A DNA stretch of 64,000 nt, taken from Diphasiastrum complanatum. Lineage: Eukaryota; Streptophyta; Lycopodiopsida; Lycopodiales; Lycopodiaceae. The stretch spans positions 21,583,644-21,647,643 of the forward strand of contig CM055108.1 of the NCBI GenBank assembly GCA_029204225.1. The letters run 5' to 3'. Every line of letters starts with the position of its first letter. Within the stretch, counting starts at the first letter, position 1. Under the pieces are notes generated by a model. The model saw nothing but the letters and a program-made list of their open reading frames with translations. It did not search any database and was not told where the DNA came from. Both the position numbers and the translations under genes were made by a program. Shown piece by piece: positions 9,752 through 19,827 of the stretch.

Positions 9752-10644
9752 CTACTGCTCTCTTGCAACACTCTCAACAACATTTCCTCTTTGCTTCTTT
9801 GTGCCCTTCTTTTGGTCTGCAAGCTTCTTCCTGCACTCAAAAGCAAAGTGTCCATATTTACCATAGTAATTGCAATTCCCCTTCCTTCGAGGTGTGGAAG
9901 AAGTATTCGAGGAGGACTGTGCTTCTGACATCTGCAAGTTCTCCATTCCTTGCTCAAGTGTTTGTGGTGCTCCTTTGTTCTTGCCTTTACCTGTCTTCTT
10001 ATCCTTGGCTGAATTTTGCTTCTTCTTAGAAGCAAAGGCATGCTCCTGGAAATCTTCCCTCTTGGAGAGATTAACTCTTCTCATCTCCTCCTGTAACAAG
10101 AGACCATAGACTTCTTCATAGGTAGGGATCTTCTCTCTCACAAATATCATCATCACAAAGTTCCGATAAGCATATGAAAAGCTATTCAGAACTATTGGCA
10201 CCAAGTCTTTGTCAGCAATAGACTCTCCAAGTACAGAAAGCTGATATCTAATATCCTGAATCTTCGTAAGATGATCAGTAACTGTCTCCCCTGTCTCCAT
10301 TCTGAGAGTATACAACTTGTTCTTCAAGTAGAGAAACCTGTTGTACTTGCTGTCTCATACAATGCACAAAGAATGTGCCATGCATCCACAGGCCCTTTGG
10401 CTGACCTGATTAGAGGAATCACATTATCCCTCACTGACATGTTGATGATCCTGTGTGCCTTTTCCCCTCTATTGATATAGTCCTTGAGTTCAAGTTCAGA
10501 TGTTGGAACAGGCTCCTCACCTGTCACAAGCTTCCAACATCCTTTGTCTTCAAGAATGTCCTTGATCTTGAGTTTCCATATGCTAAAGTTAGTGCCATCA
10601 AGCCGGTTGGCTTCACTCAGCATGCTCTCTGCAAGACTAGACAT
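9752..10644 (-). pseudogene. gag: C1 gag
   Basis: The N-terminal part (10644-10324) starts MSSLAESMLSEANRLDGTNF, the typical copia gag opening with 'YxxW' replaced by 'FSIWKLKI'. A frameshift near 10325 leads into 'RMETGETVTDHLTKIQDIRY', a standard UBN2-type gag segment. The zinc knuckle near 9865 reads CNYYGKYGHFAFEC: the second Cys of CCHC is Tyr (TAT for TGT), which should prevent zinc binding. The C terminus is Lys-rich and ends at a stop (9752) just before the protease frame. Confidence 0.88.
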
Positions 10645-10687
10645 AGCTGATAGAAATAAAACACAAAAGGCAAACTGGGGTTTTCAC

Positions 10688-10699
10688 GCTCTGATACCA
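10688..10699 (-). promoter_or_regulatory. C1 primer-binding site (initiator Met tRNA)
   Basis: On the minus strand TGGTATCAGAGC lies directly after the LTR end ...TTGTCA. It is complementary to the 3' end of plant initiator Met tRNA. Confidence 0.9.
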
Positions 10700-10946
10700 T
10701 GACAACTTCCAAGGCCTAGCTATGGAGTATCATAACAGCATAGTAAGCACACTATGAAAGTTTGAAAAAACCAGCTATGGAGTAGAACACCAAAGCAAGA
10801 GAGAGAGGACTTCAAAGCTCACACAACTTGAATGATTATTCAAAGTGTAGTAGGGCGTGGAAACCCCTCCAAACTTTGGGCTACATTTAGCATGTAATGT
10901 ATAGAGGTGGTGTCTTGCTAATTCTAGCTCTAGAACCCACATGGGT
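10700..10946 (-). repeat. C1 5' LTR, part near the primer site
   Basis: Together with 17350-17486 this makes an LTR of about 384 bp ending TG...CA. It was split by G1, whose 5-bp duplication TGGGT is at 10942-10946 and 17345-17349. Confidence 0.85.
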
Positions 10947-11303
10947 TGTTACGAGCTCGTAACCAGTGCCGAACCCTAGAGAACACAGATAGGTCAGATA
11001 CCACAGTCAGGGTCGTGTCCAGCGTACACGACCAACAGGGCAAGACGGTGTGAGTAGTGTGCCCCAGCACGGTCCACAGCCATGGCGGGCCTAACACAGT
11101 CTAGGGACCCTGTCAGCAAGATAGGGCCCTCAGTTGGGTCTCGACGTGCAGTCGGCCACGTAGTGACACGTGGCCGACACTTGGCAGTTGCATGCTACCA
11201 GTCCTGACACTGGGCTAGGAGGGGCTTACTCTATATCAGGGAGTAGGCAAGGTTGGGTGGATCAGTTAGTGTTTGCCCTACTATGGTGTTAGGATCTATT
11301 ACA
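10947..11303 (+). repeat. G1 copy 1 5' LTR
   Basis: 357 bp from TGTTACGAG to TCTATTACA. Bases 10948-10963 form a perfect 16-bp palindrome, GTTACGAGCTCGTAAC. The LTR also holds the G-box-like sequence cacgtggc. Confidence 0.92.
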
Positions 11304-11304
11304 C

Positions 11305-11317
11305 TGGTATCAGAGCC
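11305..11317 (+). promoter_or_regulatory. G1 primer-binding site (initiator Met tRNA)
   Basis: TGGTATCAGAGCC begins two bases after the 5' LTR end, the usual place and sequence for initiator-Met priming. Confidence 0.92.
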
Positions 11318-12220
11318 ATCTCCATCCTAGGGACTTCAGGAGCAGCAGTAGAGAAAGCTATCAAAAGATAGGAAATGTTTCTCAGTTTCTCAGAAAAGAT
11401 TAGAGGAGGAGAATCGCTGTAGTTGCAGCCTTCAAACCCTTGAAATTCACTGAGAATTTACAGTTCTAGGAAGTAAAATTCTTATGTAGGTAAGTCGCTG
11501 GACAGGTAGGAATCTATCTCTATTTTCAAGGATCTGATTGTAGTTTTCAGAAAGGAATTTCAGTAGAGCTGAGCGGATTCTGGAAAGGAAGGATAGTACA
11601 GGTCCATCGCTGTAGAAACAGCAAGCTACCTCTGAATTTCCAGAAGAATCTGAGAAATTTTGAGGGGATTTCAAAGTAAACTTCCCTAGCAGGGCCAGCG
11701 CTGGACAGGGTAGTGAAAAAGTTAAATTTCATCCTTGTTTTTTGAGAATTCTCAGGAGTTTGAGCTTCAAACTTACTTGCTACAGACCAGCGACCTACAG
11801 GCTGAGATTAAATCAGAGATTCAAGGTGATTTCAGAGCTGTAAATTGGACAAATCGGGCTGGACAGGTTGTTGTCCAACCAGCGAGGGCAGGGACTTCAA
11901 AAATTCCGGATTTCTTTTTGTAAATTTCCGGTTTTTACTCGGTTTGTTGGAGCCCCACACCTGAAAGCAGATCAGTCAGCTACTCAACTCAAGAACCGGG
12001 AAATTTGGCACCGTTTTGAAGCTTCAAACTGGCATTTTCTGGGACAGCAGGTCTGAAATCTTGGGGAAAAGAGCTGAAAGGGTTCCTCTTCGTAATTTAT
12101 TTGGAAGTACAGTCCTCAGAAACAGCTAAGTCATCTTTCCTTTCCCTTGTACAGTTGTAAATTAGTCTTTTAGACTTTTTTTCCTTCAGAAGTTAAGGTA
12201 GCTCTCTTTCAGTTCCGAAG
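11318..12220 (+). other. G1 leader (5' untranslated region)
   Basis: About 0.9 kb without a conserved ORF. Variants of 'agcgctggacagg', 'accagcgagggcaggg' and 'cggtttttggagcccc' recur every 100 bases or so, and the leader of copy 2 (25232-25928) shows the same degenerate series. The repeats may carry packaging or translation signals, but the sequence alone does not show this. Confidence 0.7.
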
Positions 12221-13832
12221 ATGACCACTCCTCAAAGACCTGATCAACCCCCGGAGAGAGGCTTCGACGAACTTGAAACAGAAGCCTTGGCTTACAATAA
12301 AGGGAAGGAACCCATGGAATTGGAAGAACAGGAACAGTTCGCCGAAGAACTCGACGAACTGGTTACCAAGGAGCAGTTTCTCCAATTGGTAACAGAAGTG
12401 GATGAACTGAAGTTGGCATTAGCCAATTTCAAGTCCAGTGAGGACGACTCGTTCGCTGAACTCAAAAGCTTGATTTTGAGTTCCGCGAAAGGAAGCCTTC
12501 CCTCCACTTCTCAGTTATCCCCTTCTCCACTTCCATCAGTTTCGGGTGAGACTTTACGGTCTCACCCCAGTGTCTTTAAAGATTTAAAGCCTCCTACTTT
12601 TATTGGGGAAGAGAAGGTTAGAAATGCAAACATTCTACAAACCTTCCTCAGCAAATAGAAGAACATTCATGCTCTTAAACAGACCCCTGACCATTTGCAA
12701 GCAATAGAGGCCAGTCTTCCCTTAGGGCCCATGGCCTATAAGTGGTGGTTACATCTCCAGGAGACTGGACAAACTCCCCGGTCATGGAAAGCCTTTGAAG
12801 AAACTTTCCTAAGAGAATTCCTACCAGAAAATGAACTTGATAGAGCCTGGGAAGCCTGGGAAAGAACAGTAATGGACAAGTCCCTAATCCAATATATCTC
12901 GCAGTACCGAGAAGCAATTTAAAAAATTAAAAATATGGATGATTATCAGAAAATCAGAGGGTTTGTCCGAGGCCTCAAAGATGAATATAAAGTAGAGGTC
13001 CAGAGAAACTCGCCTACTACCCTTGAGCAAGCTCTCAGATATGCTCAAATCTATGATGATTCAGTGGGTAGGAAGAGGGCGAGATAGCAGCCATTTTCTG
13101 AGCAGCCTTCTCAGAAAGACTTTCAATTTAAAAAGAATTTTTTAAAAAGAAAGAATCAAGATAAATTTAAAAGTGAAGCTCCTCAGAAACGCCCTTCACT
13201 CATATAGCCCTTAAAACCAGATGATTTTGAGACAGCCAAACAAGAATGTTTGTGCTTCGTGTGTATGGGCAAGGGACACACAGTCAGACAGTGTCCCAAG
13301 GGGCCTTTCACTAAAAAAGATAAGAAACAAGTTCATCTTGTTCAGACTGTATGTTTCCCCAGTGACTCGGCAGCTTCCAAGATCAAAGTGTATCATGAAG
13401 ATCATGAACATTGTTGCCAGCTGACCTCTGCAATGCTAGCGAGACCCTTCAGCTTTGGGCCGCATGACCTAGTACGTATGCATGGGAAAGTTGGTAACCA
13501 GTCAGTAAGAGTTATGGTTGATGATGGGGCAACCCATAATTTCATCAACTACACCCTGGTTAAAAAGCTTAAACTACCAGAAGTACCTAGTCAACATAGG
13601 TACATAGTTTCATTAGCTAAGGGTGAAGATAAAAAAATATGAGAAACTATGGTAAGTAGTTTGAATCTTAGTATTCAGGGGTACCAAGATGAAATAAACA
13701 TTTCAGATAATGCACCTGGATCGCACAGATATTGTTCTCGGGAGAGATTGGCTCTACAGTTCATGACCTTCCCTCCACAGAAACTATCAGGAGAACACCC
13801 TCAGCTTTCAGCATAAAGGTCGAGAGATCCAG
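12221..13832 (+). pseudogene. gag-pro: G1 copy 1 gag and protease
   Basis: Starts MTTPQRPDQPPERGFDELET with an acidic, coiled-coil-like N terminus ('FAEELDELVTKEQFLQLV'), followed by the retrotransposon gag domain ('LGPMAYKWWLHLQETG'), a zinc knuckle CFVCMGKGHTVRQC (near 13255) and the aspartic protease site 'VMVDDGATHNFIN' (near 13520; DDGA where DTGA is usual). Stops occur at 12656, 12920 and inside 'KGEDKKI*ETM', plus frameshifts after. The start is supported by the same ATG in copies 2 and 4. Confidence 0.88.
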
Positions 13833-15410
13833 TTGCATGGGGAGCATGATGTTCCCAACAGTCCTATGGTCTGCAGTTCAGAGCTCTGTCAGCTAATCAG
13901 AGACGAAGACCATCAGGTATTCTTATGTAACTTTCAGTTTATTCCTGAAGTTTCTATTTCCAGTTCTATACAGCAAAAAATTAGTAAATTAGAAACTTTA
14001 TTGTCTAAATTTAAAGATGTTTTTCCTGAAGATTTGCCACATGGTTTACCACCCAGCAGAGAGGTAGATCATGTAATAAACCTAGTACCACGTACAGCAC
14101 CTGTATCTAAACCTCCGTATCGGGTCAGCCGAACAGAGGATGAAGAATAACTAGGCAGTTAACAGATTATCTTGGGAAAGGCCAAATTCAGACCAGTAGT
14201 TCACCATGGGCCTCATTAGTCCTATTGGTGAAAAAGAAAGAGGGGTCTATGCGTCTTTGCGTAGATTACAGAGCCCTCAATAAAGTCACAATTAAGAATA
14301 AATACCCTATGCCTCGGGCAGACGAGTTGTTTGACCAACTCGACGGGGCTAAGTATTTCAGCAAAATAGACCTCAGATCGGGATATCATCAAGTCCGTAT
14401 AAAATCGGAAGATATCTTGAAAACAGCTTTTAGGACTCGTCACGGTCATTATGAGTTTAAGGTGATGCCATTTGGGCTCACAAATGCTCCAGCTACCTTT
14501 ATGACCTTGATGAACAGTGTCCTCAGACCATACTTGGGTAAGTTTGTAGTCGTATTTTTAGATGACATCCTCGTCTACAGCAAAACGAGGAAGGAGCATC
14601 TAAAACACCTCAGAAAGGTGTTTCGACTGCTCAGAAAGCATAAGCTCTATGCTAAACAATCCAAGTGTGAATTCTTCGTTGAAGAAGTAGCATATTTGGG
14701 TCACATTATCTCTTCAGATGGGATTAAGATGGAACCCAAATAAGGTTAAAGCCATACTCAGTTGGCTGAGACCTTAGAATATTTTGGAACTTCAGATCTT
14801 TGTTGGTTTGGCGGGATATTATAGACGATTTGTCAAGGAATATGCTCAGATAGCAGTTCCCATGACAAATCTTCTGAAGGGGAAGGGAAAGGAGTTCATT
14901 TGGGAGTCCGCACAGCAGGAGAGCTTTGATGCTCTAAAACCAGCTTTAGCTACAGCACCAGTTCTAAAAGTCGTCGACCCCAATCAGCCATTTGTGGTCG
15001 AAACAAATGCTAGCGACTTTGCAGTTGGTGTTGTGCTAACTCGGGGTGGACGACTAGTTGCGTTCGAGAGTAAAAAACTCGAGCCAGCTCAGACTAAGTA
15101 CAGTGCCTATGAAAAGGAACTCTTTTCTATAGTCCATGCCCTTAAGACTTGGAGGCATTATTTGTATGGTTCCAACTTTGAGGTCCTGACAGACCATGAG
15201 AGTCTCAGATACCTTTGCAATCAACCTGAGCTTAGAGGTCGGAAAGCTTGTTGGGCAGAGTTGATGCAAGAGTTTGACATGTCTATAAGATATAGACGTG
15301 AAAAATTCAATACAGTAGCAGATGCCCTTAGCAGAATGCCTATGATAAACGAGCTGAGTTTTACTCAGATTCGTAATGAGTTACTAGAGTCCTTGAGAGG
15401 GAAATGCTAG
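13833..15410 (+). pseudogene. pol: G1 copy 1 reverse transcriptase and RNase H
   Basis: Reverse transcriptase landmarks in order: '[20 protein letters not shown]', '[15 protein letters not shown]', '[17 protein letters not shown]' and catalytic '[12 protein letters not shown]' (FLDD near 14556). Thumb and RNase H follow: '[15 protein letters not shown]', then 'FVVETNASDFAVG'. The catalytic Asp of the RNase H 'DAS' box is Asn here (aat); copy 2 keeps Asp. 'LTDHESLRYL' and 'TVADALSRMP' close the domain. Frame breaks occur near 14150 and after 'GIKMEPK'. Together these enzymes would convert element RNA to DNA. Confidence 0.92.
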
Positions 15411-15411
15411 C

Positions 15412-16976
15412 ATGATGCATTCTTCTCTACTATCTGGAACTCAGTCCAGAGCAGACAGTTACAGACTCCAGAACCAGTTCCCGGGGCTGGTGCCAGTTCA
15501 TCCAAGAATACGGCAGCTTCCGTTGAGGATGATGATGAGTCCGAGTATACGTCGTCAGATGACGTTGAGGATTCTGAGCCTGTATTACCCAAGCAAACCC
15601 AAGTGGTTGAGGGTCAGTTGACTCAAGAATTCAAATGGAAACAGTATTCCATTCAGGATGAGTACTTGCTCTATAGAGATAGAGTATGTGTCCCCAATTC
15701 AGAGGATTATAGGCAGCAGGTCCTATATGAATGTCATGACAATCCTAGTGCGGGCCACCCAAGCATACAGAAGACCTATGAGCTTCTTCGTAGGCAATTT
15801 TTCTGGCCCAGTATGAAAAAGGACGTCCACCAGTATGTAACCAGTTGCCAGAAATGTCAAGTAAACCGTGAGGGCAGAAGGGTTGTTGCATCCCTTAGAA
15901 ATACCAGCTGGTAAATAGGAGAGTATCTCCATGGATTTTATAGTAGGCCTGCCTAAAACCCAAAAAGGGTAATGACGCTATATGGGTCACAGTTGACCGT
16001 CTGACCAAAATGGCTCATTTCAGTCCGACCAAAACAACTGTTAGAGCTCCAGAGTTAGCGAGGTTGTTTGTAGACGGGCTATTTAAATTGTACGGTCTAC
16101 CTTCCGGCATAGTCAGCGACCAAGACAGTAAGTTTACTGGAAATTTTTGGAGGGCAATATTCCATCATCTCCATACTAAACTTAATATGAGTACCACCGA
16201 CCATCCACAGACGGACGGTCAAACAGAGAGGGTAAATCAAGTGCTGGAGGATATGCTTCGCGCATACGTCAGCAAGAAGCAGACTAATTGGGAGGAGTAT
16301 CTCTCGATATTAGAGTTTGCTTACAACAGTACCAAACATTCAACTACGGGATACAGCCCATTTATGCTGATGTACGGTTTTCAGCCACGCTCACCCACAG
16401 TTGTAGGGTTTAAACAAGAAAAAGTTGAAGCAGCCAGAAACTTTTTAGAGGACCTAAACCAGATGATAGAACATGCTAAGCGTAGCATTAGGCAGTCCCA
16501 GGATCGAGCCAGGCATTATGCAAATCCACATAGACGGGATGTGCAGTTCAAGTCTACTTGAGAGTCCCAGTCCACTCTAAAACCCTCAAATCAGGAGTGT
16601 GTGCTAAGTTGTCTCCAAGGTATTGTGGTCCCTTTACCATCAGTAGGAGACTAGGCGAGGTCACCTATGAACTAGAACTCCCACACAACAATAAGGTTTT
16701 TCCAGTCTTTCATGTAAGTCAGTTACGAAAAGCCTTAACCAGATCAGACAATCTGGTAGGGGACAGTGTTCTAGTTCTCCCATTGGATCCTCAACAACCT
16801 CCACACGAACTAGAGGAGATTCTTGATAGTAGAGAGACGCAGACTCGTCATACTCTATACCGAGAATATCTGGTTAAGTGGAATGATTAGCCTGTTGAGA
16901 ATGCCACTTGGGAAAGAGGCAGCGTCCTTCACAAAATTTTTCCAGACTTTGTCTTAGAGGACCAAGACGGTTCTTA
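15412..16976 (+). pseudogene. pol: G1 copy 1 integrase with chromodomain-like C terminus
   Basis: The integrase zinc finger has 'GHPSIQKTYELLRRQFFWP' and 'SCQKCQ'. The core carries D in 'VDRLTKMAHF', D in 'VSDQDSKFTGNFW' and E in 'HPQTDGQTERVNQVLEDML', so the D-D-E triad is visible, but stops near 15912 and 15968 and a frameshift near 16560 break the frame. The C terminus includes 'KLSPRYCGPFTISRRLGEV' and ends with 'LYREYLVKWND' plus 'VENATWERGS', the aromatic pattern of a chromodomain. A stop replaces one residue in the middle. This places G1 among chromovirus-like gypsy elements. Confidence 0.9.
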
Positions 16977-16988
16977 AGGGGGAGGGAG
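16976..16988 (+). promoter_or_regulatory. G1 polypurine tract
   Basis: aagggggagggag directly precedes the 3' LTR and would prime plus-strand DNA synthesis. Confidence 0.88.
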
Positions 16989-17344
16989 TGTCACGAGCTC
17001 GTAACCAGTGCCGAACCCTAGGGAACACAGATAGGTCAGATACCACAGTCAGGGTCGTGTCCAGCGTACATGACCAACAGGGCAAGACAGTGAGTAGTGT
17101 GCCCCAGCACGGTCCATAGCCATGGCGGGCCTAACACAGCCTTGGGCCCCTGTCAGCAGGATAGGGCCCCCAGTTGGGTCCCGACGTGCAGTCGGCCACG
17201 TCAGTGCCACGAGGCCGACACTTGGCAGTTGCATGCTACCAGTCCTCACACTGGGCTAGGAGGGGCTTACTCTATATCAGAGAGTAGGCAAGGTTGGGTG
17301 GATCAGTTAGTGTTTGCCCTACTGTGGTGTTAGGATCTATTACA
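16989..17344 (+). repeat. G1 copy 1 3' LTR
   Basis: 356 bp, TGTCACGAG to TCTATTACA, followed by TGGGT. One base of the terminal palindrome differs from the 5' LTR (GTCACG instead of GTTACG). Confidence 0.92.
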
Positions 17345-17349
17345 TGGGT

Positions 17350-17486
17350 CCTCAACCTACTTGATATTACTTGCCTAATTAGCACAAGTGGGGTGTACTA
17401 TGTAGATAAATGTTTTACCCACATGTCTTATGCACAGCTTACAAGCTACAAGTATACAAGGGGCAAAATAGGCATTTATTTCAACA
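17350..17486 (-). repeat. C1 5' LTR, outer part
   Basis: Completes the copia LTR interrupted by G1. It ends ...tttcaaca and is followed by the duplication CAGAG (17487-17491). Confidence 0.85.
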
Positions 17487-17491
17487 CAGAG

Positions 17492-18430
17492 TACCTTGAG
17501 AGAGTTTCTTCTCCTCTCTTGGATAGTTTTTGGGGAGTTTTTGTTGCTCATATATGCTTTGATACTCATTCCCAGCTACACGTGCATATTGCTTCGATGC
17601 TTGCTACTGATGTTGTGGATCCTGTTCCTCGTTCCACTGCATTTCTTCTATTCCTCACTTGTGCGCCTGGTGTGTACTTTGGGATTACACTTGCAGCCAA
17701 TTCCGATGGGTCATCCGATTCTCCATCCGTTTTTGCTTCATCTTATGATGGATTGGTATGTCCCTATGAGGTCTTTCTGGATAAGTATTTCGGCTACAGT
17801 TTTTCAATTGGGGCCTCTCCTATTTGTAGATTTGTTGCTATTGCTTTCATGCATCATGTCTTTTTAGATGATTCATTGATTTCTTGGATCTTCTGGAGCT
17901 TTTGGCATGTTGCTCTTCTCGTGATATGGGCCTTGAGGGTACCGTGTGCCATTGCTACTTCTCATTCATGGGCCTTATGGATACCTTGGGCTTTTGACCA
18001 TGTTGGTGCACATTTCTCCATTCTAGCTATGCTTTGTCCGGATCCTGGCATATCGCTTGGTTTTCCATGCTATTACAGTGTGCTTGTCATTCTACTTATG
18101 TTCCTACTCCTTGGTGTTGGTCTTCAGATGCTGCTATCTTTTCTTGCGGCACCTATATCATTGAGTTTGTACATATGGATGATGGTTACGTATATGATGC
18201 GGCTATTCGCGATGAGTGTCCATCTCTTTTCCAATTTCCTTATTGGATTCCCGTTGCTGATGCAGTTCTACCTTCTCGGGCTTTTTGGATACCTTGGTAT
18301 GATGTCCCTATCTTTTGGGCTGCTCTTCTACTATCTTGGGCATTACGGATACCTTGGAATTCCCGGTTGTTGCTTGATCTTCTTCTGGTTCCTTGGCATT
18401 CCTGGTTGTTCCATATTGTTTGGTTTCAAA
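17492..18430 (+). pseudogene. Z1 copy A unassigned segment, part 2
   Basis: This is collinear with copy B 59552-58640 on the minus strand. Several frames stay open: one reads 'RSTAFLLFLTCAPGVYFGIT' and 'PYEVFLDKYFG', another 'VPTPWCWSSDAAIF' and 'AFWIPWYDVPIFW'. The composition is Leu/Phe/Trp-rich in every frame, and the DNA word 'ggataccttgg' recurs near 17970, 18290 and 18349. I see no reverse transcriptase, RNase H or integrase-core motif. The frame actually used, if any, is not decidable from two copies. Confidence 0.6.
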
Positions 18431-18574
18431 TGACGCGGCCGAGATGTTCCCTTCGTCACCACGATGTTGATCCTAAGTTGTTCCCTTTCTTACCAGTTGC
18501 CATTTACCAGGTTCGCCTTTAGCATAGTCAGTGCCACCGACAGGTTCAATTTTTGGTACAGTTGGATGGTCGTC
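18431..18574 (+). pseudogene. Z1 copy A integrase-tail fragment
   Basis: Reads 'KLFPFLPVAIYQVRL' and, after a stop, 'RQVQFLVQLDGRP', matching 'ELFPVLHAAILQLRL' and 'RQIQFLVQWDGHP' of copy B. The preceding integrase C-terminal region of copy B (58640-58060) is deleted here. Confidence 0.65.
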
Positions 18575-19088
18575 CTAATCAATATGACCAAGTCCTAAAA
18601 ATGTGACCAAATAGGGCCCAAGGCCAGTACAAGAATAAAAAGGGCCCATAGGCCTGCTTATGCATAATAAAGAATAAAAGAATGGATGCGGCAAATGTAA
18701 TGAGCCGAGTCCATAACTCTCCCCTGCAGAAAAACAAAGCCCTCCACCGGCTAGCAAGCATAATGACTATCTAAAAAACAACAATGTAAGCACGCTGAAT
18801 ACTGAAAAAGCACGAACTAATGGAAATACTGATGGAGAGGACATAAGTCCTCACAACAGATACCCCACAAGCAACATACAAATGTAAAGCAAGTAGTAAG
18901 CAACTACTATAGTAATGTGATGTAGATGCAAAAAAAGAAATAGCCATGGCTAGCCGAATCATGAGGTAGAGGGAAAATTTGCAACGAATAACCATGGTAG
19001 ATGAAATAACCAAGGTCGTGAGGGCTCCAACATGATCTGCCAATTATGGTGTATGATAAAAAACATCAGTAGGCTCCCATGTGGCCTC
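18575..19088 (-). repeat. Z1 3' end (chromodomain end and LTR) in inverted orientation
   Basis: The sequence runs in the same + strand direction as copy B (57590-57910), although the rest of copy A is opposite to copy B. Shared words are 'atgagccgagtccataactc' and 'catcagtaggctcccatgtg'. The inverted piece begins exactly where the forward chromodomain stops, so the 3' end appears to have been flipped in place. Confidence 0.7.
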
Positions 19089-19581
19089 TATTTTCCCTCC
19101 AAATCTTCTGCCTCCATCTATTTTGAATTCCTACTTTAGGGTTCATTGGTGGGGTATATATAAGGCAGCATTGTAGTCTTTTATTCAGTTGATGATGATT
19201 GCTCTTCTTTAGCCTCATTAAATATTCTCTTTCATGCTTTCTAGCATAAGTCCTGCTTTCTAGCATAGCTAGTGAATCTTAGCTTGTAACTCTACACACT
19301 TGAGATGTACTACTCTGTCTTATATGCTTTTTGGCATCAGAAGACATTAATAAAAGCTCTCTCTCTCTCATGATCAGTCTTGGAACTAAACATCTATCTT
19401 AATCTTTGATTGTGACAAGTTGTGCACGTTTCATGTATTAACATTCATCTCTAATAAGTAGTAAATTGGCTAGGACTTTCTTTCCTCTCCATGAGGTCAA
19501 AGTTCAACTCCAATTCACCACACAAATGAGGACAAACAAGAGAAAAAGAAAACATTAAGGCAGCCATCTAAGGTTGCATTC
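19089..19581. other. No gene recognised
   Basis: A+T-rich sequence with a short (CT)n at about 19361. No convincing ORF or transposon motif. Confidence 0.5.
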
Positions 19582-19827
19582 ATGTTTCCCTCTTCCTGTA
19601 CCTCTAATCAGTCACCAAAATACAAGTTTGATGAGACTCCCTTATACCAAGAATCTCTTATGACTTTACTCCATATTTCTCCCCATAATCTACCTCTTGA
19701 ATCTCACGCTGCTTTCCTCACAACTGCCTTACATGAAGCTGCCTCTATAGCGTTTCCATCTCACAGATCTCGTCTCAAACCCTCATCTCGATCAACTAAA
19801 CAACCTTGGTATGAGTATGAATGCTGA
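19582..19827 (+). pseudogene. LINE fragment upstream of the reverse transcriptase domain
   Basis: An 81-codon open stretch contains 'LESHAAFLTTALHEAASIAF' and ends 'RSTKQPWYEYEC'. A similar region of the LINE at 31-33 kb reads 'ASLTHALTTAAHAIV' and 'HNKWYDNDC'. It is the linker between endonuclease and reverse transcriptase in that family. Nothing else of the element is seen nearby. Confidence 0.5.

Larger units (their letters stand above)
10947..17344 (+). mobile_element. G1 copy 1: nearly full-length chromodomain Ty3/gypsy element
   Basis: It has two LTRs of about 356 bp, a TGGGT target duplication on both sides, an initiator-Met primer site, a long leader, gag-protease, reverse transcriptase-RNase H, integrase with C-terminal chromodomain-like end, and a polypurine tract. 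By eye the LTRs differ at roughly 16-18 positions (about 5%), so the insertion is not recent. Several stops and frameshifts interrupt each gene. It is the reference for three other broken G1 copies (25.2, 36.3 and 61.4 kb). Confidence 0.93.
6530..17486 (-). mobile_element. C1: Ty1/copia retrotransposon with a gypsy element nested in its 5' LTR
   Basis: Bounded by TG at 6530 and CA at 17486 with a 5-bp CAGAG duplication. On the minus strand the order is 5' LTR, primer site, gag, protease, integrase, reverse transcriptase, RNase H, the copia order. The 5' LTR is interrupted by G1. The 3' LTR is reduced to about 65 bp. gag, pol and RNase H each carry at least one lesion, yet reading frames are long, so this is one of the younger copia copies in the window. 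Confidence 0.9.
4976..19088 (+). mobile_element. Z1 copy A: gypsy-like element lacking reverse transcriptase, split by C1
   Basis: The element occupies 4976-6529 and, after an 11-kb insertion, 17487-18574, with its 3' end inverted at 18575-19088. The break is exact: copy B shows the uninterrupted sequence 'catcagagtaccttgag' that is divided here by the copia element and duplicated as CAGAG. Order of parts: gag C-terminal half, CCHC zinc knuckle, aspartic protease, an unassigned segment, then a short piece of the integrase tail/chromodomain. The 5' LTR and gag start are missing. No reverse transcriptase or RNase H motif was found in any frame. Confidence 0.75.

Noticed and set aside
17294-18433. 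379-codon plus ORF as one protein
   Set aside because: It starts inside the G1 LTR, crosses the C1 LTR and a target duplication, and enters Z1, so it is an accident of nested insertions.
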